Shown: positions 22,836 to 32,554 of the stretch, piece by piece | How positions within the stretch are numbered: the stretch's first letter is position 1 | Layout of the letters: each line of letters starts with the position of its first letter | DNA from: SIG710 sp045651985 | GTDB taxonomy: Bacteria > Bacillota > Clostridia > Oscillospirales > CAG-272 | Length of the DNA: 44,931 nt | NCBI GenBank assembly: GCA_045651985.1 | Contig: JAZRTK010000032.1 | Span: 1 to 44,931 of the forward strand | Reading direction: 5' to 3' | Translations under genes and position numbers: made by a program | Notes under the pieces: model-generated | Seen by the model: only the letters and a program-made list of their open reading frames with translations | Told to the model about the DNA's origin: nothing | Database searches by the model: none

Positions 22836-24338
22836 TTATTTTGAATTGATAGTGTTTCTGAGAACTACGTCGTGAGCGCCGCCCTCAACGATACTTGTTG
22901 CGGAAACGAGCGTGAGCTTTGCGTTCTTCTTGAGGTCGTCAAGATTGATAACGCCGCAGTTGCACATAGTGGACTTCACCTTATAAAGGCTCTTTTCAAC
23001 GTTTTCGTGGAGGCTACCTGCATAGGTTACGTAGGAATCAACGCCCTCCTCGAACGCAAGGTTTGTCTTGCCGCCAAGGTCGTATCTCTGCCAGTTACGC
23101 GCGCGGTTGGAGCCCTCGCCCCAGTATTCCTTTACAATAGTGCCGTTGATATTGAGCTTGGGTGTGGGGCTTTCGTCAAAGCGAGCAAAGTATCTGCCCA
23201 GCATGAGGAAGTCTGCGCCCATAGCGAGAGCCAGTGTCATGTGGTAATCGTGAACGATACCGCCATCAGAACAGATGGGCACGTAGATACCCGTCTTTTC
23301 AAAGTACTCGTCACGCGCCGCCGCAACCTCAATAAGAGCAGTTGCCTGACCGCGTCCGATACCCTTTGTCTCACGGGTGATACAGATAGAACCGCCGCCG
23401 ATACCGACTTTAATAAAGTCAGCGCCGGCCTCTGCCAGAAACATAAAGCCCTCGCGGTCAACTACGTTGCCGGCTCCTATCTTTACGCTGTCGCCGTAGT
23501 GCTCACGCACCCACTCGATAGTCTTCTTCTGCCAGCAGGTATAACCCTCGGAGGAGTCGATACAGAGAACGTCCGCACCCGCCTCAACAAGTGCGGGAAT
23601 TCTCTCTGCATAGTCACGGGAGTTGATACCCGCGCCTACCATATATCTCTTCTGGGAGTCGAGAATCTCAAGTGTGTGCTCCTTGTGGCTCTCGTAGTCC
23701 TTGCGGAAGACGAAATAAACAAGGTGTCCCTTATCGTCAACGATAGGAAGTGCATTAAGCTTATGCTCCCAGATAATATCGTTTGCAGTCTTGAGGGAAG
23801 TACCGAGAGGAGCCGTGATCAGCTTCTCGATGGGAGTCATGAAGGTTCCCACCTTCTCGTCGCCCGACATACGGCTCACACGGTAGTCGCGGCTTGTTAC
23901 AAGACCGAGAAGCTTACCTGTTGCCGTGCAATCATCAGTTACGGCAACGGTGGAAAATCCGTTCTCTGCCTTGAGCGCAAGGATATCGCCCAATGTGTGC
24001 TCGGGTGTTACGTTGGACGCACTTACCACAAAGCCCGACTTATATGCCTTTACCTTTGCAACCATTTCAGCCTCTGCCTTAATGCTCTGAGATCCGAAGA
24101 TGAAGGAGATACCGCCCTCTTTTGCAAGAGCGATAGCAAGCTTATCATCGGATACAGACTGCATGATAGCAGACGTCATGGGAATATTGAGGCTGATCGC
24201 AGGCTCCTCGCCGCGCTTGAAGCGGACGAGAGGTGTTCTCAGCGAAACGTTTGAAGGTACGCATTCCTCGGAGGTATATCCGGGAATGAGAAGGTACTCA
24301 CTAAAGGTGCGTGAGGGTTCGTTAAAATAGTAAGCCAT
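22836..24338 (-). CDS. guaB: IMP dehydrogenase (clostridial divergent form)
   Basis: This 500-residue enzyme oxidises IMP to XMP with NAD, the first step towards GMP. The barrel holds the catalytic loop GIGGGSICITRE (canonical proteins have GPGSICTTR), the phosphate site CSDGGIV and a mobile flap with the RY dyad in RNWQRYDLGG, which separates it from GMP reductase. A tandem CBS regulatory domain lies at about 95-220 (LGLVTSRDYR, ALPIVDDKGHLVYFVFRKDY). The flap segment KEYWGEGSNRARN is unlike the Bacillus or E. coli enzyme, so this is a divergent subgroup. It is the eleventh gene of the operon, 20 bases after purL. Confidence 0.92.
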   Translation of the reverse strand: MAYYFNEPSRTFSEYLLIPGYTSEECVPSNVSLRTPLVRFKRGEEPAISLNIPMTSAIMQSVSDDKLAIALAKEGGISFIFGSQSIKAEAEMVAKVKAYKSGFVVSASNVTPEHTLGDILALKAENGFSTVAVTDDCTATGKLLGLVTSRDYRVSRMSGDEKVGTFMTPIEKLITAPLGTSLKTANDIIWEHKLNALPIVDDKGHLVYFVFRKDYESHKEHTLEILDSQKRYMVGAGINSRDYAERIPALVEAGADVLCIDSSEGYTCWQKKTIEWVREHYGDSVKIGAGNVVDREGFMFLAEAGADFIKVGIGGGSICITRETKGIGRGQATALIEVAAARDEYFEKTGIYVPICSDGGIVHDYHMTLALAMGADFLMLGRYFARFDESPTPKLNINGTIVKEYWGEGSNRARNWQRYDLGGKTNLAFEEGVDSYVTYAGSLHENVEKSLYKVKSTMCNCGVINLDDLKKNAKLTLVSATSIVEGGAHDVVLRNTINSK

Positions 24339-24358
24339 TTATTTATACCGTCCTTTCA

Positions 24359-27300
24359 TTAAGCCTTGAAAAATTCTACTGCCGAGCGGAACATCTGCAT
24401 ATCGTATTCGCCCGGAACGTTCTTGTAAAGTCCGTTTCCGATTCGCTCCGAGTGACCCATTTTACCGATAACGCGTCCGTCGGGGGAGGTGATACCCTCG
24501 ATGGCGAATACGGAATCGTTGGGGTTGAAGCGAATGTCGCTTGTGGGATTGCCCTCAAGGTCAACGTACTGAGTTGCGATCTGACCTGCTGCGTCAAGGG
24601 CAGCTACCACATCGTCGTTTGCAAGGAAACGACCCTCGCCGTGAGAGATCGGAACGCTATATACGTCGCCTACGTTTACACGCTTGAGCCAAGGTGACAT
24701 ATTGGAAGCGATTCTTGTGCGAACGATCTTGGACTGGTGTCGTCCGATAGTGTTGAAGGTAAGAGTGGGGCAATTTTCATCGGTATCGATGATCTTGCCG
24801 TAAGGCACAAGACCAAGCTTGATAAGTGCCTGGAAACCGTTACAAATACCTGCCATAAGACCGCCGCGAACGTCCAGAAGATCTGTGATCTCGCTCTTTA
24901 TCGCCCCATTGCGCAGGAATGCCGTGATGAACTTACCCGAACCATCAGGCTCGTCTCCGCCGGAGAATCCGCCGGGGATAAATACCATCTGAGCGTTTCT
25001 CACAGCCGCCGCAAAAGTATCAACAGAACGAGAGATGCTCTCAGCGCTCAGGTTGTTGATAACGATAATTTCAGGCTTCGCTCCCGCATCTGCAAACGCC
25101 TTTGCGCTGTCGTATTCGCAGTTTGTACCGGGGAATACGGGAATAACGACAGTGGGCTGTGAAACCTTTATCGCGGGTGCCTTTGCCACGGCAATTCCGG
25201 GCTTTGCAACCTCGATCTTTCTGATCTTCTGGTCTATATTGCAGGGGTAAACGCTCTCCAGCTTGTTTTCGTAGATGGTCTGAAGTTCAGAAACGGTGAG
25301 CTTCTCCGTTCCAAAGGTGAATTCGGGCACTTCCGTTACTGTACCAAGCAGCCTTCCGTCGATCTCCTCGGCAGCTTCAAGTACGAACGCGCCGTAGTTA
25401 TATCCGAAGATATCATCAAGAGCAACGTCGGCAAACGCAAATCCGAGACCGTTACCGAGAGCCATTTTAAGCACTGCCTCCGCTACTCCGCCAAGTGTGG
25501 GAGTATAGGCAGAAACGATCTTACCGCTCTGCACAAGGCTGAACACCTTATCATAAAGCGCAAGGAGGGACTTTGTCTCGGGGAGACCGTTCTTATCATA
25601 GTCGGGCGCAAGCATATAGACCTTATTGCCCGCGGACTTGAACTCGGGAGAGATGATATCTCCCGTCTTCGCAGTGGTGACCGCAAAGGAAACGAGTGTG
25701 GGAGGAACGTCAATATTCTCAAAGCTTCCGCTCATGGAGTCTTTTCCGCCGATAGAGGCGATTCCAAGGTTCATCTGTGCGTCAAACGCTCCAAGCAAAG
25801 CCGCAAGGGGCTTGCCCCAACGCACACCGTCACGGAGAGGCTTTTCAAAGTACTCCTGGAAGGTAAGATATACGTCCTCGAATTTTGCGCCCTCGGCAAT
25901 GAGTTTGGAAACAGATTCGATAACCGCAAGATACGCGCTGTGGTAGGGGCTCTTCTCGGCAATAAAGGGGTTGTAGCCCCAAGCCATGAGAGAGCAGTCG
26001 TTTGTGTGCTTCTTTTCAACGGAGATCTTGTTTACCATTGCCTGAATAGGCGTCATCTGGTATTTTCCTCCGAAAGGCATCAGCACCGTGCCCGCACCGA
26101 TCGTGGAATCGAATTTCTCGGAAAGTCCCTTTCTGGAACAGAGGTTAAGATCGTCCGCCGTTGCCTTCATTCCGCTCTTGAAACATTCGGGAATCTTCTT
26201 TTCCGCCTTTTGGGGTGCGGCGGGAGTGATATTTATGTGCTTTTCAGCACCGTTGGAATTCAGGAACTCACGGGAAATGTCAACGATAGTCTTGCCGTTC
26301 CAGTGCATTACAAGGCGAGGCTCGGCTGTTACTTTTGCAACGACCGTTGATTCAAGATTTTCGGATGCCGCCAGCTCACAGAATCTCTCTGCGTCCTTGG
26401 CTTCAACAACGACCGCCATTCTTTCCTGTGATTCGCTAATTGCTATTTCCGTACCGTCAAGACCCTGATACTTTTTGGGTACTGCGTTAAGGTCGATCTC
26501 AAGACCGTCCGCAAGCTCGCCGATAGCAACCGAAACACCGCCCGCCCCGAAGTCGTTACAACGCTTGATAAGCTTGGACGCCTCGGGATTTCTGAACAGT
26601 CTCTGAAGCTTTCTTTCCTCGGGAGCGTTACCCTTCTGCACCTCAGATCCGCAACTTTCAAGGGAGGAAAGATTGTGGGATTTGGAGGAGCCCGTTGCAC
26701 CGCCGCATCCGTCTCGACCCGTTCTGCCGCCCAGGAGGATCACGATATCTCCGGGGGCAGGAACCTCGCGGCGAACGTTTTCAGCAGGAGCCGCCGCTAT
26801 AACGGCGCCTATCTCCATGCGTTTTGCCGCATAGCCGTCGTGGTAGATCTCGTCAACTATACCCGTTGCAAGACCTATTTGGTTTCCGTAAGAGGAATAG
26901 CCGTTTGCGGCTGTTGTTACTATTTTCTTCTGAGGGAGCTTGCCCTCAAGAGTCTCCTCAACGGGACGCAGAGGATCCGCACCGCCTGTCACGCGCATCG
27001 CCGCGTAAACGTAGGAACGTCCTGACAGAGGGTCGCGGATAGCACCGCCGATGCAGGTAGCCGCGCCGCCGAAAGGCTCGATCTCGGTGGGGTGATTGTG
27101 GGTCTCGTTCTTAAAGAGCAGAAGCCACTTCTCTTTTCCTTCCTCGGTCTCAACGTCGATCTTAACAGTACAAGCGTTGATCTCCTCAGACTCGTCAAGC
27201 TTTGGAAGCTTGCCGTTTGCCTTGAGAACTCTTGTGGCAATCGTCGCAACGTCCATAAGATTTATGGGTTTGGTTCTGCCGATGCTCTTTCTCGCTTCTA

Positions 27301-28045
27301 CGTATCTTTCATAAGACGCCTGAAGAAGCTCGTCCTCAAACTTCACGCTGTCGATAGTCGTTAAGAACGTTGTGTGACGGCAATGGTCGGACCAGTATGT
27401 ATCGATCATTCTGATCTCGGTTATAGTCGGATCTCTCTGCTCTGTCCTAAAATAGTCGCGGCAGAAGCGTAGATCGTCGTCATCCATTGCAAGACCGAGC
27501 TCTTTCACCTTATTTTTCAGAGCTTCGTCGTCCATTGAGCAAAAGCCCGTAACAGTTTCAACCTCGGTGGGGATAAAGCACTCGTCCGTCAGAGTTTCGG
27601 GCTTATCCATCTTAGCCTCGCGGCTTTCAACGGGGTTGATAACGTAATGCTTTATCTTTGCAATATCCTCGTCTGTCAGCTTTCCCGACAGAAGAAAGAC
27701 CTTTGCGGTCTTTACAGTAGGTTTATCACCGCAGGAGATAAGCTGGATACACTGAGCGGCGCTGTCCGCTCTCTGATCGAACTGACCGGGGAGATATTCG
27801 GTAACGAAATATGAATATCCCGCGGTGTCAACGTCCTCCGTAACGATATCAAGCTGGGGCTCGGAGAAGACCTGCGCGGCTGCTACGTCAAAAAGCTCCT
27901 TTGAAATATTTTCAACGTCGTAGCGGTTTATTACTCGAACGTCCTCCAGATTCTTAATACCAAGGAAGTTCTGCGCCTCAAGAAGAAGCGACTTTGCCTC
28001 GTGCGCCAGCTCCTTTTTCTTTTCTACATAAATTCTATATACCAT
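24359..28045 (-). CDS. purL: Phosphoribosylformylglycinamidine synthase, single-chain PurL with fused glutaminase
   Basis: This 1228-residue enzyme converts FGAR to FGAM using glutamine and ATP, step four of purine synthesis. The N-terminal part is PurS-like, two AIRS-type ATP domains follow (FKNETHNHPTEIEPFGGAATCIGG in the first), and the C-terminal 260 residues are the glutaminase, with nucleophile Cys in GICNGFQAL and the His-Glu pair in SHGEGRF. All catalytic residues of the glutaminase are present, unlike PurF in this operon. I start it at ATG 28045, six bases after GGAG, rather than at an in-frame TTG four codons upstream. Single-chain PurL is the large (FGAM synthase I) type; no separate purS or purQ is here. 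Confidence 0.97.
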   Translation of the reverse strand: MVYRIYVEKKKELAHEAKSLLLEAQNFLGIKNLEDVRVINRYDVENISKELFDVAAAQVFSEPQLDIVTEDVDTAGYSYFVTEYLPGQFDQRADSAAQCIQLISCGDKPTVKTAKVFLLSGKLTDEDIAKIKHYVINPVESREAKMDKPETLTDECFIPTEVETVTGFCSMDDEALKNKVKELGLAMDDDDLRFCRDYFRTEQRDPTITEIRMIDTYWSDHCRHTTFLTTIDSVKFEDELLQASYERYVEARKSIGRTKPINLMDVATIATRVLKANGKLPKLDESEEINACTVKIDVETEEGKEKWLLLFKNETHNHPTEIEPFGGAATCIGGAIRDPLSGRSYVYAAMRVTGGADPLRPVEETLEGKLPQKKIVTTAANGYSSYGNQIGLATGIVDEIYHDGYAAKRMEIGAVIAAAPAENVRREVPAPGDIVILLGGRTGRDGCGGATGSSKSHNLSSLESCGSEVQKGNAPEERKLQRLFRNPEASKLIKRCNDFGAGGVSVAIGELADGLEIDLNAVPKKYQGLDGTEIAISESQERMAVVVEAKDAERFCELAASENLESTVVAKVTAEPRLVMHWNGKTIVDISREFLNSNGAEKHINITPAAPQKAEKKIPECFKSGMKATADDLNLCSRKGLSEKFDSTIGAGTVLMPFGGKYQMTPIQAMVNKISVEKKHTNDCSLMAWGYNPFIAEKSPYHSAYLAVIESVSKLIAEGAKFEDVYLTFQEYFEKPLRDGVRWGKPLAALLGAFDAQMNLGIASIGGKDSMSGSFENIDVPPTLVSFAVTTAKTGDIISPEFKSAGNKVYMLAPDYDKNGLPETKSLLALYDKVFSLVQSGKIVSAYTPTLGGVAEAVLKMALGNGLGFAFADVALDDIFGYNYGAFVLEAAEEIDGRLLGTVTEVPEFTFGTEKLTVSELQTIYENKLESVYPCNIDQKIRKIEVAKPGIAVAKAPAIKVSQPTVVIPVFPGTNCEYDSAKAFADAGAKPEIIVINNLSAESISRSVDTFAAAVRNAQMVFIPGGFSGGDEPDGSGKFITAFLRNGAIKSEITDLLDVRGGLMAGICNGFQALIKLGLVPYGKIIDTDENCPTLTFNTIGRHQSKIVRTRIASNMSPWLKRVNVGDVYSVPISHGEGRFLANDDVVAALDAAGQIATQYVDLEGNPTSDIRFNPNDSVFAIEGITSPDGRVIGKMGHSERIGNGLYKNVPGEYDMQMFRSAVEFFKA

Positions 28046-28066
28046 TTTTAACTCCAATTGAAGGTT

Positions 28067-29341
28067 TTAGTCATTTTTTGCAAGGAGAGCTCTTGCGCCG
28101 ATGTCGTGGCGGTAAACTGCATTCTCAAAGCTGATCTTTTCAACCAGTTTGTAAGCGGATGTCAAAGCGTCGGTCAGGGTATCCTCAACCGCAACCGCGC
28201 CCAGAACTCGTCCGCCTGCTGTGAGAAGCTTGTCACCTTCCAGCTTCGCGCCCGCAACGAAGATGTGCTCGTTTTCAGCCAGCTTTTCGGGGAACTTCAT
28301 CTCAAATCCCGTGCTGTATTTAAGCGGGTATCCCTCGGAAGCCATGACTACGCAAGCAGCGGATTTGTCGGCAAATTTAACCTCAACATCCTTGAGCGTT
28401 CCGTTTGCCGTCGCCATCATGATCTCAAGGAGGTCGCTTTCAAGAAGCGGAAGCACTACCTGAGTTTCGGGGTCGCCGAAACGGCAGTTGTATTCGATAA
28501 CGCGGGGACCCTTGGGGGTCAGCATAAGTCCGAAATAGAGGCAACCGCGGAATGTTCTTCCCTCAGCGTTCATTGCGTCGACCGTGGGAACAAAGATCTC
28601 CTTCATGCAACGTTCAGCCACCTCGGGAGTGTAATAGGGGTTGGGAGCGATAGTTCCCATACCGCCCGTGTTGGGGCCTCTGTCGCCGTCGTAGATGCGC
28701 TTGTGGTCCATGGAGGAGACCATGGGTGCGATAGTCTCACCGTCGGTAAAGCAAAGAACTGACACCTCGGGACCTGTCAAAAATTCCTCGATAACGATAG
28801 AATTTCCGCTTTCGCCGAAGATCTTGTCCTCCATAATGGAACGAATAGCCTCGATTGCAGTTTCCTTATCCTCGGCAATAGTAACGCCCTTGCCAAGAGC
28901 AAGTCCGTCAGCCTTGATGACTATGGGATAGGGGCTTGTTTCAAGGTATTCAAGTGCCTTTTGAGCGTCGTCGAACACTTCGTATGAAGCCGTGGGAATA
29001 TTGTACTTTTTCATAAGGTTCTTTGAAAAGACCTTACTTCCCTCAATGATAGCCGCCTTGGAATCGGGGCCAAAGCATGGGATACCGATCTCGTTCAGAC
29101 GGTCGACTGCGCCAAGCACCAGCGGATCGTCAGGTGCGACGACGGCAAAATCAATAGCGTTTGCCTTCGCAAATTCAACGATACCGTCAATATCCTTTGC
29201 TCCGATATTTACGCACTCGGCGTCGGAAGCAATGCCGCCATTACCGGGAAGCGCGTAAATTTTTTCGATTTTTTTGTTTTCTTTCAGCTTTTTAATTATT
29301 GTATGCTCACGGCCGCCGCCGCCAACAACCATAATATTCAT
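28067..29341 (-). CDS. purD: Phosphoribosylamine--glycine ligase (GAR synthetase)
   Basis: This 424-residue ATP-grasp enzyme joins phosphoribosylamine and glycine, step two of purine synthesis. It opens with MNIMVVGGGGREHTIIKKL, the standard PurD N-terminus, and contains IKADGLALGKGVTIA of the ATP-grasp fold and DHKRIYDGDRGPNTGGMGTIAP, highly diagnostic of PurD. Length is typical. The start follows AAAGGA. It sits 24 bases after glyA, which makes the glycine it uses, and 21 bases before purL. Confidence 0.98.
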   Translation of the reverse strand: MNIMVVGGGGREHTIIKKLKENKKIEKIYALPGNGGIASDAECVNIGAKDIDGIVEFAKANAIDFAVVAPDDPLVLGAVDRLNEIGIPCFGPDSKAAIIEGSKVFSKNLMKKYNIPTASYEVFDDAQKALEYLETSPYPIVIKADGLALGKGVTIAEDKETAIEAIRSIMEDKIFGESGNSIVIEEFLTGPEVSVLCFTDGETIAPMVSSMDHKRIYDGDRGPNTGGMGTIAPNPYYTPEVAERCMKEIFVPTVDAMNAEGRTFRGCLYFGLMLTPKGPRVIEYNCRFGDPETQVVLPLLESDLLEIMMATANGTLKDVEVKFADKSAACVVMASEGYPLKYSTGFEMKFPEKLAENEHIFVAGAKLEGDKLLTAGGRVLGAVAVEDTLTDALTSAYKLVEKISFENAVYRHDIGARALLAKND

Positions 29342-29365
29342 GTGTCTATTCCTTTCGAAATCTTA

Positions 29366-30604
29366 TCAGCCGTAAATGGGGAATTTAGCGCAAAGTGCCT
29401 GCACTTCGGCGGAAACTCTGTCCTTTGTACCCTCGAAGTCTGTGATAACGTCGTTGATCCAGCCTGCGATAAGCTTCATTTCTTCAACACCGAAACCACG
29501 GGTGGTAACGGCAGGTGTGCCGATTCTCAGACCGCTTGTAACGAAGGGACTCTGGGGGTCGTTGGGAATAGTGTTCTTGTTCGCCGTGATGTGTACTTCG
29601 TCAAGACGGTGCTCAAGCTCCTTGCCGGTAATTCCAGTGTCAACAAGATTAAGAAGCATCAGGTGATTATCTGTACCGCCCGATACGATCTTGATTCCCT
29701 TCTTCTGCAATTCCTCGCAAAGAACGGCCGCGTTCTTTACGATGTTCTGCTGGTAGGTCTTGAACTCATCTGTCATAGCCTCGCCCAGAGCAACTGCCTT
29801 TGCGGCGATGATATGCATGAGAGGTCCGCCCTGCGTACCGGGGAATATTGCCTTGTCGATCTGCTTTGCAAGTTCCTCGCGGCAAAGAATAAGACCGCCA
29901 CGGGGACCGCGGAGAGTCTTATGAGTTGTGGTCGTAACAACGTCCGCGTAAGGAACGGGAGAAGGATGAACTCCTGCGGCAACGAGACCTGCGATATGAG
30001 CCATATCGACCATCAGGTATGCTCCCACCTCGTCCGCGATCGCGCGGCAGCGGGGGAAGTCGATAATTCGGGAGTATGCGCTTGCGCCTACTACCAAAAG
30101 CTTAGGCTTGCACTCAAGAGCGATTCTTCTCATCTCGTCGTAGTCGATCATTTCGGTATCGTCTGCAACGCCGTAAGGAACAATGTTGAAATACTTACCC
30201 GAAATATTTACGGGTGAGCCGTGAGAAAGGTGACCTCCCTGCTGGAGGTTCATTCCCATTACCGTATCTCCGGGGTTAAGAAGCGCAAAGAATACCGCAA
30301 GGTTTGCAGATGCGCCGCAGTGAGGCTGAACGTTTGCGTGCTCGGCACCAAACAGTTTTTTTGCACGCTCGCGTGCGATCTCCTCAACTATATCAACGCA
30401 CTGGCAGCCGCCGTAGTAGCGCTTGGAGGGATAGCCCTCCGCATATTTATTTGTCAGAACACCGCCCGCCGCCAAAAGCACCGCCTTTGAAACGATATTC
30501 TCGGACGCGATAAGCTCGATGTTGTGTCTCTGTCTTTCAAGCTCAAGCTCACAGGCATTGGCTACCTCGGTATCAAACTGATTAAGCTCTTCAAAAAAAT
30601 TCAT
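29366..30604 (-). CDS. glyA: Serine hydroxymethyltransferase
   Basis: This 412-residue PLP enzyme converts serine and tetrahydrofolate to glycine and methylene-tetrahydrofolate. The PLP lysine motif TTTTHKTLRGPRGG is at about 220-233, and NLAVFFALLNPGDTVMGMNL and FPGTQGGPLMH match the family. It supplies both glycine for PurD and one-carbon units for PurN and AICAR transformylase, so its place inside a purine operon is sensible. It is 20 bases after the AICAR transformylase gene and follows AAGGAAAGG. Confidence 0.98.
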   Translation of the reverse strand: MNFFEELNQFDTEVANACELELERQRHNIELIASENIVSKAVLLAAGGVLTNKYAEGYPSKRYYGGCQCVDIVEEIARERAKKLFGAEHANVQPHCGASANLAVFFALLNPGDTVMGMNLQQGGHLSHGSPVNISGKYFNIVPYGVADDTEMIDYDEMRRIALECKPKLLVVGASAYSRIIDFPRCRAIADEVGAYLMVDMAHIAGLVAAGVHPSPVPYADVVTTTTHKTLRGPRGGLILCREELAKQIDKAIFPGTQGGPLMHIIAAKAVALGEAMTDEFKTYQQNIVKNAAVLCEELQKKGIKIVSGGTDNHLMLLNLVDTGITGKELEHRLDEVHITANKNTIPNDPQSPFVTSGLRIGTPAVTTRGFGVEEMKLIAGWINDVITDFEGTKDRVSAEVQALCAKFPIYG

Positions 30605-30624
30605 TTGTTGTACCCTTTCCTTTA

Positions 30625-31809
30625 TTAGTGGTGGAACAGTCTCATGCCCGTGAACGCCATGGCAATATCGTACTTATCACAGCACTCAATAACAAGATCG
30701 TCACGGATAGATCCGCCGGGTTCTGCAATATAGGAAACACCGCTTCTGTAAGCACGCTCGATGTTATCGCTAAATGGGAAGAATGCGTCGGAGCCGACCG
30801 AAACGCCCTTGATAGTTGCAAGGTATTCCTTCTGCTCCTCTGTAGTGAAGGGTGCAGGCTGAGTCTTAAAATACTTCTGCCAGTTGCCGTCCGCGCAAAC
30901 GTCCTCTTCGTTCTTGTTTATGTAGCCGTCGATGACGTTATCTCTGTCGGGACGGCCGATAGTATCAAGGAAAGGAAGATTCAGAACCTTATCGTGCTGG
31001 CGGAGGAACCATGTGTCCGCCTTACCGCCTGCAAGTCTTGTGCAGTGAATTCTGGACTGCTGACCTGCGCCAACACCGATAGCCTGTCCGTCGTATGCAA
31101 AGCAAACGGAGTTGGACTGTGTATATTTAAGAGTGATAAGCGCGATGATAAGGTCGCGAACCGCCTCCTGCGGCAGGTTCTTGTTCTTTGTGACTACGTT
31201 TGAAAGAAGCTCGCGGTCGATCTTGAAGTTGTTTCTTCCCTGCTCGAAGGTGATACCGAACACTTGCTTTGTCTCCTTCACCTCGGGAATATAATTTTCG
31301 TCGATTTTGACTACGTTGTAGGTTCCCTTTCTCTTGGACTTGAGGATCTCAAGTGCCTCGTCGGTATAGCCGGGTGCGATGACACCATCGGATACCTCAC
31401 GCTTGAGCATAAGAGCTGTAGTCTTATCGCAAACGTCGGAGAGAGCTACCCAGTCGCCAAAGGAGCACATTCTGTCCGTGCCTCTTGCTCTTGCGTAAGC
31501 GCAAGCCAAAGGAGACTCGTCAAGCCCCTCAATGTCATCAACGAAGCAAGCCTTTTTCAGCTTCTCGGACAGCGGGATTCCCACTGCCGCAGACGTAGGG
31601 CTTACGTGCTTAAAGGAAGCAACGCAAGGAAGTCCAAGCTCTGCCTCGATCTCCTTGACAAGCTGCCATGAGTTAAAAGCGTCAAGGAAGTTGATATATC
31701 CGGGCTTACCGTTGAGGATCTCAATGGGAAGCTCAGAACCGTTTGGCATATAAATTTTTGAGGGCTTCTGATTGGGATTACAGCCGTATTTAAGTTCAAA
31801 TTCTTTCAT
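30625..31809 (-). CDS. purH: Stand-alone AICAR formyltransferase (PurH C-terminal function only)
   Basis: This 394-residue enzyme transfers a formyl group from 10-formyl-tetrahydrofolate to AICAR, the penultimate step to IMP. It corresponds only to the transformylase half of bifunctional PurH: the catalytic Lys-His pair is in ASFKHVSPTSAAVG, and no N-terminal MGS-like cyclohydrolase domain is present. The IMP cyclohydrolase activity is provided by the separate upstream gene. I chose the ATG at 31809, which follows AGAGGA, instead of the TTG at 31830 that overlaps the previous stop codon. ZTP, the riboswitch ligand, derives from the substrate of this enzyme, which ties it to the leader. Confidence 0.92.
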   Translation of the reverse strand: MKEFELKYGCNPNQKPSKIYMPNGSELPIEILNGKPGYINFLDAFNSWQLVKEIEAELGLPCVASFKHVSPTSAAVGIPLSEKLKKACFVDDIEGLDESPLACAYARARGTDRMCSFGDWVALSDVCDKTTALMLKREVSDGVIAPGYTDEALEILKSKRKGTYNVVKIDENYIPEVKETKQVFGITFEQGRNNFKIDRELLSNVVTKNKNLPQEAVRDLIIALITLKYTQSNSVCFAYDGQAIGVGAGQQSRIHCTRLAGGKADTWFLRQHDKVLNLPFLDTIGRPDRDNVIDGYINKNEEDVCADGNWQKYFKTQPAPFTTEEQKEYLATIKGVSVGSDAFFPFSDNIERAYRSGVSYIAEPGGSIRDDLVIECCDKYDIAMAFTGMRLFHH

Positions 31810-31826
31810 TTTTCGCACTTTTCCTC

Positions 31827-32549
31827 TCAAATATTCTTGTTTATGATGATCTCCTCTGACTCGCCGCTCTCAAGAGATATGCAGCGAACAAAGAGGGACA
31901 CTTTGTTATCCTCGTTGAGGTTAGACCATACGATATCAGCAAGCTCACGTGCGGTATTGGGCATCTCTACTTCCTCGGGCTCACCGTAGAAGGAAGGAAT
32001 GGGATTTCCGTCGCACTTGTAGGTGTGAATGAAGTGTCCGATGCCGTTTTCTGCGCGGTAGTTGTAGAAATAACGGTTGCAAACAGGGCGACCGTTGGAG
32101 CTTTTCAGAATGGAAAGCTTGTAAGTGTACTCGCCCTCGTATGAAAGCATACCTGAAATTCTGGGAGTATAGTTGGGCATATCGTCCTCGTACTCACGGG
32201 TCGCAAGGGCGTCCTCAAATCCGTGAGCCACGCCCGATTCACCCTCAACGAAATCGTAGATGGTGTTTGTCTGGTCGCCGTTGGTGATAATATCAACCTT
32301 GCCGCCCTTGGCAGAGAGGTAGGGGTTATAAATTATCAGGTGGGGGTCGGAAAGCTTTGATTCATCGAATGCCTTTGTGCGCATACCGCCGTCAAATCTC
32401 TCGAAAATGCGGTTGCGGCTGTTGACGCTTCTTCCCATGATGAAGTAAGCGATCATCGCGCTCTTTGAGTCAGCGGACTTGCCAACGATAATGCCGCGAC
32501 CGGGGTACGTGTTCTCGCTCAGGAGCTTTTTAATATCGTAAAGTGCCAT
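31827..32549 (-). CDS. purO: IMP cyclohydrolase, PurO-type (archaeal-like)
   Basis: This 240-residue protein matches the PurO-type IMP cyclohydrolase family, which closes FAICAR to IMP without folate. The sequence opens with a GRGIIVGKSADSKSAM segment and has the YFIMGRSVNSRNR region that resembles the archaeal PurO N-terminus; the rest is a single alpha/beta domain with NTIYDFVEGESG near the middle. It sits directly before the stand-alone AICAR transformylase, so together they replace bifunctional PurH. The family was defined in archaea, and bacterial members are, as I recall, found in Clostridia. It starts five bases after purN. Confidence 0.85.
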   Translation of the reverse strand: MALYDIKKLLSENTYPGRGIIVGKSADSKSAMIAYFIMGRSVNSRNRIFERFDGGMRTKAFDESKLSDPHLIIYNPYLSAKGGKVDIITNGDQTNTIYDFVEGESGVAHGFEDALATREYEDDMPNYTPRISGMLSYEGEYTYKLSILKSSNGRPVCNRYFYNYRAENGIGHFIHTYKCDGNPIPSFYGEPEEVEMPNTARELADIVWSNLNEDNKVSLFVRCISLESGESEEIIINKNI

Positions 32550-32554
32550 TTTTA

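Noticed and set aside
22872..24254. A 460-codon open frame antisense to guaB
   Set aside because: It mirrors guaB, shows no family motif or promoter, and is best explained as a by-product of the codon use of guaB.
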